64,000 nt of DNA from Branchiostoma floridae (lineage: Eukaryota > Chordata > Leptocardii > Amphioxiformes > Branchiostomatidae), in assembly GCF_000003815.2 (NCBI RefSeq), contig NC_049986.1, positions 12,717,876 through 12,781,875 on the forward strand, written 5' to 3'. This document shows, in pieces, positions 11,142 to 24,230 of this stretch (within the stretch, counting starts at the first letter, position 1; each line of letters begins with the position of its first letter). Under the pieces are notes generated by a model that searched no databases, was not told the origin of the DNA, and worked only from the letters and a program-made list of their open reading frames with translations. A program made the position numbers and the translations under genes.

Positions 11142-12765
11142 CTTGGTTCGAGGAGTACGCTATCACAAGCTGTACTTGTGCAACACTGTTACCCCTCTGC
11201 TGAAGGACGCCTGTATTTATCTGCGGGGAGGCCGTGGGACGTCAGCACGGGGGCGGGACCATGCGGTGGGACGGGTGAGAACAGTACAGGTGGCGAACGG
11301 TCAACGTACGCGCGGGGTTCGCCCGCAGGATAGAGGCTACTCATGGGGTTTACTCAATGCTACTTTATTTTTCAAAACTAGGGCTTACATGGACTATTTT
11401 GATCGTATTCACACACATATGCTGTCAGAATGATGGACTAAGAAGAAGAAGACAGAGCAACAATTCTGAAAATCTCTTTTCATCCCGAATATTGTTATCT
11501 CGGAAACGCCTTACGAGCCACTGCTCTGACTAGACTATGAAAAAGTGTAAAAATACAAACAAAAATGTACAAGTCATGACATGCACACCATGGGGCCATG
11601 TATGTAGGTGTTGCAGCTTTCATGTCGCCGCCCAGGACAGATGGGAGGGCAGGGGAAACGGTAGCGTGGGGGCGGGCTTTGTCTTGCCGCTCGGCAGGTG
11701 AACAAGAGTTCAACTTCAGACCAGTAAAAGTCCTTCATTTCTTCTGTCGTGACATGATACACATGGAATAATGTAAACTGCTTCTGCAAAAGTTCAACAA
11801 ATTATGTTAAAGTCAATGTATAGGTAAGTTTTTTTGTCATGTATGTATGTACGAGTATGGATGAACGAATACGGGATTGAGTGCATGCATAGCGTATGAA
11901 TGAATGAATGAGTACAGGGTATTGCCCTGCCATCACGAGACAGAAACCTGACGCACGTCAGACGTTTGCGCCAGGAAAGGCCACCTGATAACGGTTCTAG
12001 CCAATATGTTTAACGTTTTCTACACTGGCAAATAAAACCCTTCCTGTTTTTGACGTGACCATTTGAAGATTCCGGATATTGGCTTGGCCAGTCACATGAG
12101 CTGGTATATTAAATCCATATGAGATTCGTAACAAATTATGTTAATACGTAGCCGTACGCGTATGAATAGCGCATCCATTGCGCATGAGGGGTGTATGCTG
12201 TACGCAAACCTATTTTTCACTGCGAATAGGTGCGTATGTATGGCGCGTTCCGTGCGTATTCCGGACTTATGGTGATCGCTAGGCTAGGATCCAAATACTC
12301 AGAGATAAACTGTTATATCTAGTCACATCCGAATGTCTGTGTATGGGGTCAGTTGCGCACAAGCTTAAGGATAGTTACATGATTACATACCGGCTCGTTG
12401 AAACAGATACAGATCTCCGGATGTTGTATTGCGTCCACGTGGTTTAGAACAAGTAGGTTTAGAGCACCCACCACACAGCGGCACACAGGTGTCCGCCCCC
12501 AAACCACTCTCACACAGTCTTAGTTTAGAGCAGTCCACCGTGGTAAATAGGTAGGTTTGATGTTGCTCCATTCACTTTGTCTTGCAGCCTAATGACAGCA
12601 TTATCTGACAGTTTTAAATACCATCCAGACATTCATTTTATCTTGTCTTATTTTCAGCGTGTGCAAGTTGTAATTTCCATCGCCAAACTTCGCCTTTGGT
12701 ATCTGTGGAGCCGTGCGCTAAAGGGACAGAGAGAGGCCAGCCAGCGTCGCCATTTGTGGTCAAAC
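11142..12765. promoter_or_regulatory. Shared 5' region between two head-to-head paralogues
   Basis: About 1.6 kb separates the start codon of the minus-strand mosaic gene (11141) from that of the plus-strand one (12766), so both promoters and 5'UTRs should lie here. I see no clear TATA box or CpG island. The stretch holds a degenerate GAAT/GTAT-type simple repeat near 11845-11915 and a cysteine-rich open frame with a good splice donor at 12391-12571 on the minus strand. A polypyrimidine-AG at about 12650-12656 could be an acceptor for a 5'UTR exon of the plus gene. Calling it a bidirectional promoter is inference from geometry alone. Confidence 0.5.
12391..12571 (-). CDS. Possible cysteine-rich alternative first exon
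   Basis: An open frame from ATG 12571 runs into a strong donor (GTATGT at 12390-12385) in phase 1, the phase used by the module junctions of the minus-strand gene downstream. The peptide has a dense cysteine cluster (DCSKLRLCESG, then CVPLCGGCSKPTC) with no family I can name. There is no signal peptide and no convincing acceptor on its 5' side. It could be a first exon that splices to the PAN exon at 10607 in place of the signal-peptide exon, part of a separate gene, or chance. Confidence 0.3.
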
Positions 12766-15700
12766 ATGGAGACATTTCAAGTCTGTCTTGCCCTTCTGTG
12801 TCTGGGCGTCTTGACAGGTAAGATTGCTTTATTTGTACTTTGCGTTCGTTGTGGTCGCAAAGATAAAGCATATTTGTAAAAATAGACTGTTAAGAAAGGG
12901 TAAAATGTATAAATTTGCAATCTCTCTTCTACAACGTAAAAAGTATGAAGAAACTGCAATGCTGTAGGGTCAACGGGTCGATCCTGAGAGGTCTCAGTAG
13001 GATGCAAAGTTAATGGATATGATGTTCATGTATATTGTACATGTACGTACGCGCGCACACACACACACACGCACACACACAAACACACACACACACACAC
13101 ACACGCACACGCGAATTCACTTGGCTCCACTATCACATCTGACACCCAACTTTTTAACTTGAAACTGTTAAAAGATGAATGAATGTGGCATAGATATATC
13201 TGTATCATTGTACATGTGCACTTTCAGCTTCGTACGGAGCCTATGTGAAATGTTGATTGAAAAGCCCCTGACCGGTACGTGCATATTGATATTACTAGAA
13301 TAAATAAGTAGATGACATATGGATATCAGTATATATGATACCCATATAGCATATGGACAGTTACTAGCAGTACGATATGTATCATACGGACAAGCTAGCC
13401 ATCAAGTAAGCAAGGGTGATAAAATCTTGGATCCTATTTCACCATAGAAGTAGCAGAATCATGTGGTGGCAATCTGGTAGCCACGGAGACGACACAGTTT
13501 CTAACGTCCCCGAACTATCCCAACAACTACGTGGACAACCTGAACTGTCACTGGACTATCCAGGCTCCGTCTGACCACACCATCATCGCAGAGGTCACCG
13601 ACATGGACATCGAGCAGGACAGTGGCTGTCCATACGACTCTCTCTGGTTCTACGAAAATGTAAGTTTGTCATGCTACGGTAGAGTGCGAGCAGGGAATTT
13701 GAGCAGAGTAAAATACGTTCTTCTCCAAGGAAAAATGTATAAATGTACCAGGGGAAATAAAATCCCGACAAACGCTATTTAACAGGAATTGCATGTGACA
13801 TGTAATCCATTTTGTGAGACCATCAACCGATGATGCTGTTAAAAAAAAATAAAGTTTTAGGAGATGACAAAAGTTTGATCTTACTACATTGAAGGAACAG
13901 TTTATATTTTTTAGCCCACAAGGGTCTCTTTGCAATTGTTGTCTTTATTTCGGAATTGCTGTCAAACATTGCTTGCTGGCTTAACGCTTACAAACTGTTG
14001 TCTTTGATTAACGAACACACGACCAGCACGTGTAGTGTTTGCGTGTAGATCTAGCTTACTGATTTGTAAATGCCAATGCAATGCTTTCTCACAGGGTATC
14101 ACCAGTAACAAGTACTGTGGGGCCGGTAGCGTTCCAGCCTTCGACACTACGACCTCTCGTCTGGATGTTTACTTCGTCACCGATACTTCCATTCAAGCAA
14201 GGGGCTTCCAACTCAGCTACAGGGCAGTCTGTGAGTGGACAATCAAAAATTTTGTTTTGAAAGAGAATGTTATTATCATCAATGTGATAATAACATTATT
14301 TTATAACATTATATGCACAGTTTTGTGGTATTTGCTGAAAGAAGTGCTATGAGAGATGACAGCTGATTAACGTGTGTATCTGCACATGTGCCATGGTATC
14401 AAACGACACCACGGCACATATGGCTACATGTATGTGCTCATGCCATGTTGATACACATACGGGCTACGTGCACATGCCATGTTGATATACGTTTCATCAT
14501 CACTGTGATTTTGCCAGTCTATATCAGGAAACAGCAGTTTGGATAAAACCCATGTCAAAAATCATCATTTATGATCACATGCCACCATATCAATGTAATG
14601 ATTACGTATTAATTTGGGATCTTTCGTGTTCCACTGCCTCAGGAAAAGAAGTCGAACTCAACAAGTTACAGTTTAGAGTTAGCTTTTAGACAAGAGTAGA
14701 CATATTCTATACTGTTCTACAATTTTGTTTGTTTGTCTCCTTTTATGGGGCCTCGTGCAAATAGTCGCAATGAACTATTATCATTTTAAAGAAATGTCAT
14801 TAGGTAACTTTATCTATATCCGTTGTGTCTTAGCCGCAGGAGGAAGGATACGGCTTGCAGGAGGGTCCACCCCGAACAAGGGCCGTGTGGAGCTCCTGTC
14901 CGGCGGGTACTGGGGGACCATCTGTGACGACCTGTGGGACATCAATGACGCACACGTCGTCTGTAGGATGCTGGGATACCACAGGGCATTGTCCTCCCAT
15001 GGCTCGGCCTTCTTTGGTCCAGGTGAGCATCCATGAACACTTGCGCTATTACTCTGTGACGGAGGGTAACCTCAGTCGCATTTCGCATTGTCGCATTCGC
15101 ATGTAGTTTGGAATGTCGTCGGTAGCTGTTTGTATAATCGATGTAATAATTTCAGAATTCACCCCTATATACCTGGCATTGTGGTTTGGGGGTTTGGTAA
15201 TTAGTCCAAGCAGATATGGGGTTACCGGTTTGTGGTGTCTAATGTACACAACAGCCGTTGCGGCAGATGAATACCTAAACAGACTCTGGCTTTCTAGGAC
15301 ATTGCATTGGTTAATGCCAGCCTGGTGTTATAATGCTTTGGCCTCTTTTACATACAGGATTTTCTTAGAGGTTAGTGGGACGAAGTTTTAGGACGTTTTC
15401 ATGACACAATTCAATCCCAACCAAACCAAGTCCAAACAAATACCATCCGTAACTCCGCCTCCGGCTTCCCTCTGCAGGTTCGGGAGACATTGTTCTAGAC
15501 GATGTGCAGTGCAGCGGGACCGAGGAGACGATATTCCAGTGTCCTGCCGTTACTAACTCGGACTGTACCCACTCAGAAGACGCAGGAGTCATTTGCGACC
15601 CTTATAGTAAGCCCTTATTATGGTCTCATATATTTAGCCGGCAACTGGCCGAGATATAAGTATACATTCGTAAATCAGGTTATGATAGGCAAGGGATAGA

Positions 15701-18700
15701 CAGCCGGGAAACCAACCTAGACTAAATTTCATACATTGGTCAATCCTTTTATGGCGATCAAATTACTTATGTTTCTGTCTTAAATTTTGCAACTATAAAC
15801 TATTGATATTACCAGTGTCGGAAAATTAAAAACACTTTCAATGTTAAGCTAGCGACCGTTGCGCATTGCATGGTTTTGACTGTCTTAGGCTAACGTCACA
15901 TTTCCAAACCGGGTCCCGGCCGGGCTGTTGGTGGCAACGAAAAATAGACACAAATAATGCTCTTCACGTCTTGTGTAGTTTGACGTCTTTTATATCATTC
16001 TTTTCGTTCCTGAAAGCTACCCGGCCGGACCCCGGTTTGGAAATGTGACGTAGGCCTTAAGCGTTGCATAGAATGTTGTTCCTAATTCCTGTTGACCCTG
16101 ACCCCTACCAGTCCGCCCGTGCGCTGACCTGCCGGACCCAGCGAACGGTTACGTGACGTACGACCAGGCCTACGCGCTGTACCACTGCGATCGTGGATAC
16201 GAGATCTCCGGGACGCCGAATCGGACCTGCGCGGAGAACGGAGCCTGGGTCGGCCCCGAGCCGTCGTGTAAACGTCAGTATATCGTGACTTCTTACGTAT
16301 CACAAAAAGCTCTAGCTCATTCTCTTACCCTGATAGTAGTAGATTGGCTTTTCACTTGAGCAGCAGTTTATTTTAGGTCGCTTGTAGAGACTGCTATAAA
16401 AGGCAAAGTGACTTGAAACCCAAAGTCTTTTTGAGCGGCATTTGATGGTACAAGGCAAAGGCCGTCAACTCGCTATCCGTACGATATTGTACTATGAACT
16501 TTTCCGGTGGTTTTCAATTAAGTCTTTGGAGAGCGATAACAACGACATTTTTTAGGTGAATTGCCCTGTTTTCTACCTGGACGGCATTGGAAGTCTTTTC
16601 TCGGCGGGTCTGAAGTGCTTTCGCACCGCGTGTCTTTATGGGCCACGGTAGGATTTCATTGAGTACAGGTATCTACTCCCCTCAATACATGTCCCATAGG
16701 TGTCAGCTGTCAGTTGCCTGATGACCTGCCGAACGGGTACTACACGTACGTCGGTCTGCAGTACATGGACACCATGACGTACAGCTGCGATCCCGGGTTC
16801 ACGTACGGTCACCCAGACAACAACAAGAACACGTTTGTCTGCGGTCCTGACGGGACGTGGGACTACACGACCCTACCAACCTGCACAGGTGCAATCTTTT
16901 CTGCTGTTATACGACGTAGATTAAAGTCAAAGTTAAATAATCCTCATACCAAATGGTATATAGGGCGGCGCATATCTCCATTTATTTGCCCTTGGGTCAG
17001 ACAGTTTTGCAAGCACTACAGAAGGGCGCCAGTGAAAGCACTATGTGTTCAACTACCACACCCTTTCCCATTAGTGGCTGTTGTAGGTAAAAGCAACCGT
17101 TTACACCCAAAATCTGATGCAGTAGAATTGAGTAGAGCACGAGGAATGACAAGTCTACTAAATACACCCGCGTTAGATCAAGATAGGATTTATTTACCCC
17201 AAACTGTGAGATATTTAAATGCACCCAACTGTTAACAAAAATGTTAATCAATCGCGTGTGACTCCATGTGTACTGTGGAATTTCACGCCTGCATTCTGGT
17301 TCTCCCTGCATACCTGTGTTCAATACCATACAACCATCCATTATACGAGTATGATTACTACAGCAACCTGTGGCAATAACGACCTCCTGACCGACGACAG
17401 CGGAGTGTTGTACAGTCCAGGCTTCCCCGGGAACTACCAGAACCGCCAGCGCTGCACGTGGGTGCTGAGACCCAGGGATAACCACCTCGCGCTCTTCCAG
17501 CTTCACTTCCTACAGACCGAACACTTCTACGACAAACTGACAGTCTATGAGGTGCTTTTTTATTACGAGATAATATCTTTGTTAATGATTAGTCAAGATA
17601 ACAGTTCAACAACCAAAATCGGAGGTGATGTGGACATTAGTAGGCATCTGACATTAAGAAATTGTATTTAAAGGATGTGCCAGAATAAAAATCAATACTT
17701 TAACTTTCTCATCAACGAAGCAATAGCTTTTGACTGACAAGTTTGTTCTTTGAACGTAAGGGTTCCAGTGAAAGCGGCGACGTCATCGTTTCGTTGTCAG
17801 GGAGGTATCCACCAGATGACGTGTTCTCGTCCAAGACCACAGACGACATTTACGTTGTGTTGGAAACCGATGCCACGAACACCGACCGGGGCTTCAACCT
17901 CACATACTGGGGTGAGATACTTTTCACTTGGCGATTGAAAATGAAGCGTAAAGAGACCATAAGAATGGCTGCAGAATATCTCCAATCACGTAACCAGTGT
18001 TCCTGGCTAATCTAATGTAACCATACAAGTCCCCGTCATTCCGGAACGGATTTCATGACTTCATTGCAATTGTCCTTAGTTGTCTATGTAATAATTATGA
18101 TTGTAAAACTGCCACTATATTAGTACTATGACCAACATCAACAGCTATACCGTATTCTATGCGAGACGAACATTTTGCACTGCTTGTTCTTGCCAGTTGG
18201 AAATACAACTTTACCTGACCATATCAAAACGCCGATGGTGCTCACTAGTGAGCAATGAAACAACAACTCACCATTTCTGGGTTATCTTCTTTCTCTGCAG
18301 CTTCCGACTGCCCCTTCCCTCCCTCCATCTCTAACGGAGTCAGCAGCTTCTCTGGACAGCTGGCAGGTGCGACGCTGCAGTACAGCTGTGACCCTGGCCA
18401 CGTGCTGATAGGTGCTCCCAACACCACCTGTGTGGAAGGTGTCGGGTGGTCTGCGCCGGAACCCACCTGTCAAAGTACGACACTTGCTTTTCAACGTAGC
18501 CTTAACACACTTGTGGCTGCTTTTACGCAAGAACAGTATCATCATATACGCTCAGCAACGTATAAAAAAGTATTTCACAGGAAAGTACTTACGGAATTTG
18601 GTAGGTGAGTATTGGCGAAATAAAGAAACTTTTAGGTTTGTGGCTTCTTTATAAACAGAACAACATTCTCTTTACGATTCTTGCCTACACAGTTGTCACC

Positions 18701-21700
18701 TGCCCCGCCCTGCCATCTCCAAGCCAATTGGTCGTCTCGAATCACGTGTGTATGACGTACGGCTGTTCGGCCTCGTTCTCGTGCTCCACCGGGTTCGAGC
18801 TGACCCCTGACAGCCCCGGCCAGACGGTGTGCCAAGCAGATGGGACGTGGAGTGGACAGGAGCCTGCTTGTCAGGGTAAGCTGGGGTCAAGTCAGACTGA
18901 TTCTATCGATGGCATCCTCGGAAGAAATCCAATCTGCTGGGAGAGGGTAAATAGAAAATGACAATCAATCGTAACAAAACCTGACCGTGGGCTGATAGAT
19001 TTCTTAGGGTATAATCAGCATCTCAACGGACGACTTTTTAGATTTTATCTTATACTATACTATAACAAACATAGTCATGAACAAAATCTGTGACTTCGTG
19101 GAGGGAAGTGTCTTTCATTGGCTCCAAATCTTGACTTTCCAGTACCTTGCATTTTCTCTTTTGCAGAATCTGGTAGGTAGAGAAGCTCTAAATCTTTGCT
19201 CGTAAAAATCCAATGTTTCGTATAATCGCTACAGTGATCCATTGCCCAGCCCTGCAGCGGCCAGAGTACGGGAAGATCCTCGGCAACGAAACCGCCTGGG
19301 GTTCCGTCATCGAGTTCGAGTGCAAGTACGGGTTTAGTCAGGGCAGTACCTTCCGGACCTGCCAGGGGGCGGGCACATGGTCCGGAAATGACGTCATCTG
19401 TAAGGGTAAGTCACAAGCAAATGGTATTGTCTCAATGTTTCACCATCATTTTCTGTCCTATCTCATTACATTTCAGGAATGTTTGCATCTCAAAATTACA
19501 TTATAACTTGTATTCAAAGCATGTCAAAACGTCGTTAATGACTCTATATTTCATTATGTTAATGTGCCTCTCCAGCTCCAATACAGTGCGAGTTTGAAGC
19601 CGACTTCTGCAGCTACGAGCAGGGCAGATCTGACGACTTCGACTGGACAAGAACCAACAGAGAGACTACCTCACCAGGCACAGGCCCCAGTAGTGGGTAT
19701 GGGGGCCTAGGTGAGACGTTCATTAATGTATCAATAATGATATTAAACTAACATTGCAACACCTTAAATATTTCAATCCTATCCTGTGATCGAATACGGA
19801 CATAAAAGCTATATCTTTCCCTTCCGCCATGGCATACGTGGAGTACATATAACTAAGTAGTTTATACCAATACGCATCGTTCAGTGGATTTCGCTAACGC
19901 CGTAGATAGATTGGACCTTCAACTAGTTAAATTGTATCCTGCTGTTTTTTCATATGTTTGTTATTCTGTTATCAGTCATGTCTGTTATCAGCACCCTCAC
20001 ACTCAGGGTTGACAATCACGGCAAAGCCTATGATATCACCCCTGACAAATCAGCCACAGTATTCGGTTATTAGGGGTGCCTTGCTTATGAATATTAATGA
20101 GCTTGCCCTTATATGGGCAGTCAGCCGTTGGGGATCGGGCGTTGGCATGGTGAGCAAACAAAGTCATGGTAATACGTAACATGATTGGCTGATAGCTTCC
20201 CAGCGGCCTTTGCGAGACAGCTTGCGACAACAACAAGCCCAAGAAAGGCCTATTCTCTGATTGGTCGACAGCTTGTTTGTGGCGACAATCATAATAGCCA
20301 CTAATAGGGCATGGGATAGCAGGGCCCCATAAGGTAGTGCCGTTGGGGACCGGGCGTTAGGAGGATGGTTATCAGTGACCTGTACCTAGCCCGTCGAGGC
20401 ATGAATGTACAATAAAGGTCTTTCATTCATTCATTGACAATTAGCCTACTCTCCAATATGGTAGCTGTTTGGCACCTAATTTCTAGGTTACGGGCTTAGG
20501 CTTCCTTCACTAATACTCCGTGAATAGTTTCGTCAGGTTGGTACATTCTAAATACTTTACGTTGTGACAGCATCTGAACTGTGAGCAGCGACACCTGTCC
20601 TGCAGTGCAATTTCAACCAGTCAGAATTATCCTGAAGAAGGTGACAGGCGATCACCGAAACGTTGGTTGTGAATAAAACAATGGTTGTGTAAAATGAGTC
20701 TCTTTATTTTCTAGCTAATATTGTTTTCTTCTCCAGGCTACTACGCGTATATCGAGTCCTCGCCCCCGCATAGAGCGGGTGACGTCGCCCGACTCATCAG
20801 CCAGGAGTTCGAACCGGAGGGCTGTGCGCAGCTGCAGTTCCACTATCACATGTTAGGGGACGCCATCGATACCCTCAATGTGTACATAGAGACAAGGTAA
20901 TTATGGCAACGGAATCGGGGATCCGGGAAGTAAGATAGTCAAGACTGCCCAAGAAGACCACTGAGAAGTGTGAACAGGTGGTCACTACAGACAGGTCCCT
21001 TTATACTTGTGTCAGTATGGTAACTGGCCAAAAAGTGGTCCCATTGGCCTGGTGGTGCTTTTGTAGAGATGGTCACATGTACAGGTATGACTCTACTGGA
21101 CTTGACGAACCATGGATGCTTCAAAATCGATATACCTAAACCTTTTTTTCCTATCAACTATTGACATCTAATATATTTCATGTTGAATATGTGTCGACTG
21201 TCTAGTTCTATGTAAATTTACCGAACCTCACACCTCACATCACCAGTCCTTTGATATTGAGTAGTAAAGGAAGCCAGGTATCTTTAAAACCTCTCTCTCA
21301 TTGAAGGACCAACAAGCTGGTAAGGGAGCTCGTGTGGTTCAGAAAGGGGGACCAGGGGTCGGCCTGGCAAGAGGCACGGGTCTCCTTCCCACCAGAGGGA
21401 TATCATAAGGTAAGTCTCTGTTTACACGGAATCCTCTTGAGTTTTTTTGTGGCAACCAAAATGTTTCCCTCAGTACACAGAGCATAACATAATACACAGT
21501 ATTGTGCATATGGAGATTCCAAAGACATTTGTCAGCATCCTTTGAAATCTAAACAGAGTGGAAATCTTGACTGAGGATCAAGGAAGACATCTTAAGTAGT
21601 ATATAATGTTTTTTCTTCCCCTCTCCTTTCAGGTGATCTTCGAGGCGTTTGTTGGAAGCTCACACACGAGCGACATTGCCATAGACGCCGTGCGGCTGAT

Positions 21701-23722
21701 ACAGCAGCCATGTGCAGGTAGGAACACACAGTTACAGAGGATTTCGACAGCATGGGCTACTAATGCAAAGAAAAGTAAAGAAAATATTGAGTTTCTGTGC
21801 TAGAAGAAAATAGAAATAGTGGGAGACAATTTTATTGTCCCTATAAGCTCTTTCGCAAATTCGACTACGCATGCACGGGAGACGGGAATTCTGGGTAATA
21901 TGTGAAAGGTGAAGGCCCCTGAGTCCCTGACTATAAACATTCCGCCAGTTGACCATCTCAACATTGTTACGCAAATCGAAACAATGGTCGAGACCAGTTG
22001 ATTATGTCTTAGAGGCCTTAATCTTTGACATTACCCATAGATCCTGTTGCCCGCGCATTCGCAATTGAGTCTGCGAACGAGATTAGTGTCCAATTGTTAC
22101 TGTCCTCAAGACTCTATGATGAAGAAAATCATCATCATAATTTGAGATGACAATTAGGTAACTATCACGGTACACTATCTGTACTATAAAAGAAGAGGTA
22201 ATATGACTATATTATTGGCAGATCCCACAACAGAGCAACCGACGACAGCAGAGCCAACCCCCACCATACCTCCGACTGAAGAGATCACCACTTTGCCGTA
22301 CACACCTAGCGTCACGGTACAAACTGATGCAGGGATAACCAACGTAACAACCACCGCACCAGCCACTGTTAACGTAGAGCCGAGCACAACTCCGGTGACA
22401 ATGGTTGATTCTACAATGGTCACTACTGGCCAACCAAGCGCATCGACATCTATCCAAGAGATCACCTCTGTGCCACCAACGACACTAGCGGCCACTCTGG
22501 TTCCCGTAACAGGTTGTTACAACTTTAATTTGGCCGTCCCGCCCTCCTTCCTTCCTTCCTTCCCTCCTTCCCTCCCTCCCTCCCCACACACACCAAAAAA
22601 GAAACGAAGCTGTCATATCGACAATGCAGACACACATATTACTTAGGGCAGAGGTACTGTCAAAATTTGAAGTGTAATGTTACGCCGATAAAAGTATGAA
22701 TAATACTAACAAAAGCTGTTCCCTTTTAAGACCTACGTCACATATCCTAGACGGGGCCCGGTCGGGCTGTTTGCGGAAACGAAATATTAAAGTTTATGCC
22801 AAAAAATATGCACAAGACATGCCGTTGCATCATTGTGGGTTGGTTTCATGTTTTTGTTGTCTTTTAAATCGTATCTTTCGTTCCCCAAAACTGGCCAACC
22901 AGGCCCCTTTGTGGAAATGTGACGTTTATAGCCTATATATGGTGGTGTTCACCTACTTTCTCTTGCTCCTGCAGACTGCAGGATAGACCAGCACATCCCT
23001 GGGGATGGCATAGACATCATCAGCTCCCCGAACTACCCCGAGCAGTACCCTCCCAACCTGGACTGCTGGTACGTCATCACCACAGACCCGGGCTACTCAC
23101 TGCAAGTCAACATTTTGAATTTTGACCTGCCTGGCAGCCCTACGGACAATAACGTCACATCCGGCGGATGCACGGATGATTATTTGGAAGTCCATGCGTG
23201 AGTCAAGAAATTATTCAATAGCTATTATAGCAATTTCTACTTTTAAACTCTTGTCGATTGTCCTTTGAAGATATTTCCATGGCAGTAGTGGTCAGTAGTT
23301 TGGTGCTTGTTGAAATTACAGTTTCCTGGCAATCTAATGTTAAATTTCTGTTAAGGTTTCTTCCCTGGCTAAATTGGTATTTTAGGCTTCTTTTATTTTC
23401 TCAGTAATAAATTAGAGAAGAATGAATGGAGTTATAATGAATATTGATAGCTTGGCACAAAAGAATTCTAGATATGATTTTTTTTAATCTATGGATGGCG
23501 TCATAGAGTTTCATTCCCCCTATGAAAACCAAGAAGTCTTTTGTCCGACATTTCAGACCGCTAGGAGGTCCGCCCTCCCAGCGGTACTGTGGACAGGCGT
23601 TATCCCCGGGAACAACATTCTCGTCCAACGCGACGTTTGCCCTGCACTTCGTGACGGACGGAGTCAACGCCTCAGGAGGGTTCAGCGCTATCATCCGCAG
23701 TGTTCCTTCGTCATTGGCTTGA
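12766..23722 (+). CDS. Secreted CUB-SRCR-sushi-CUB-sushi-MAM-stalk-CUB mosaic protein (1032 aa)
   Basis: Nineteen exons: 12766-12817, 13448-13659, 14095-14230, 14834-15022, 15478-15606, 16112-16273, 16700-16888, 17364-17551, 17761-17911, 18301-18474, 18693-18875, 19235-19405, 19576-19710, 20737-20896, 21307-21409, 21633-21717, 22222-22512, 22975-23197, 23557-23722 (3099 nt including stop). The start is the ATG opening [18 protein letters not shown], a signal peptide. Then CUB1 (four Cys), SRCR (six Cys, two exons), sushi 1-2, CUB2 (only the first Cys pair), sushi 3-5 (sushi 4 has an extra Cys pair), a complete MAM, a Thr/Pro/Ser-rich exon likely to be an O-glycosylated stalk, and CUB3 (four Cys) ending in TGA with no membrane segment. 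Extracellular recognition, adhesion or complement-like binding is inferred from the modules. Junctions agree in phase throughout. AATAAA follows about 70 nt after the stop. Confidence 0.92.
13050..13112. repeat. (CA)n microsatellite
   Basis: A CA-rich run with a few GC and AA interruptions in the first intron of the plus-strand mosaic gene. Confidence 0.95.
15886..16056. mobile_element. MITE family A, copy 2
   Basis: TAGGCTAACGTCACATTTCC ... GGAAATGTGACGTAGGCC are inverted ends of about 35 bp around a short centre. It lies in an intron of the plus-strand mosaic gene, just before the first sushi exon. Confidence 0.8.
20380..20440 (+). repeat. 3' tail of a retroelement with ATTC repeats
   Basis: CCGTCGAGGCATGAATGTAC followed by AATAAAGG and (CATT)n resembles the 3' end of a truncated LINE or dependent SINE. 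Its 5' boundary is unclear. It lies in a MAM intron of the plus-strand gene. Confidence 0.45.
22222..22512 (+). other. Thr/Pro/Ser-rich stalk exon of the plus-strand mosaic gene
   Basis: A single phase-1 exon of 291 nt encodes about 97 residues dominated by Thr, Pro, Ser, Ala and Val with no cysteine, placed between the MAM domain and the last CUB. Such segments are usually extended and heavily O-glycosylated; here it would act as a spacer. Whether the minus-strand paralogue has it cannot be seen because that gene leaves the window inside MAM. Confidence 0.85.
22729..22926. mobile_element. MITE family A, copy 3
   Basis: A diverged copy with ends ACCTACGTCACAT and GGAAATGTGACGT and the GGGGCCCGGTCGGGC core. 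It lies in the intron before the last CUB domain of the plus-strand gene. Confidence 0.7.
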
Positions 23723-23793
23723 GGGCAAACCAAGTATCTAAGTTCGTAGACGAACATAAAAGTCGCTATATGCAATGGTAGTATGCCACATAC

Positions 23794-23799
23794 AATAAA
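23794..23799 (+). terminator. Polyadenylation signal of the plus-strand mosaic gene
   Basis: A canonical AATAAA begins 72 nt after the TGA at 23720-23722 and is the first one downstream. The cleavage site was not resolved. Confidence 0.6.
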
Positions 23800-24230
23800 G
23801 AAAACACTTATAACACACAAGACGCTCGTTTTTTTTAAAGAGATATAGATATCGTTATATTGTCCTTGCAGTACAAATCATTACGCCCTAACCCCGGCTA
23901 CTATAGCTACATTCTTCTGTCAATTCTGTCAGCTATGGCAGCCTTTTAGAAAGTTAAAAGTAAGTACTTGAATTTTAGTATGTCGTTAACGAGATTGATA
24001 AGTCATTGAATATCATGGCGAGCATCATGTCACCATGCAACATGAGCAACTGTCCTTTTCTTTTGAAAAGTTTGAAAATGATATCCTATCATCCGTTTGA
24101 GCAGTTATAAAGACGGGAACAATGATTTGAATGCTCGGTGATACCTAGTAGACATCAGAGCGGATCTATATATTGATAATCCATCGTGTTGTCAATGCAT
24201 AAATTGATTGTCGACAGCTACGATATCATC

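Noticed and set aside
13026-13208. Cys/Val-rich frame near 13100
   Set aside because: Translation of the CA microsatellite.
22184-22495. 103-codon minus-strand frame with hydrophobic sequence
   Set aside because: Antisense of the Thr/Pro-rich stalk exon; its Val/Gly-rich character is a by-product of that composition.
22203-22646. Extending the Thr-rich exon to 22646
   Set aside because: The donor at 22513 keeps phase 1 into the CUB exon; beyond it the frame only translates a CCTT-rich intron repeat.
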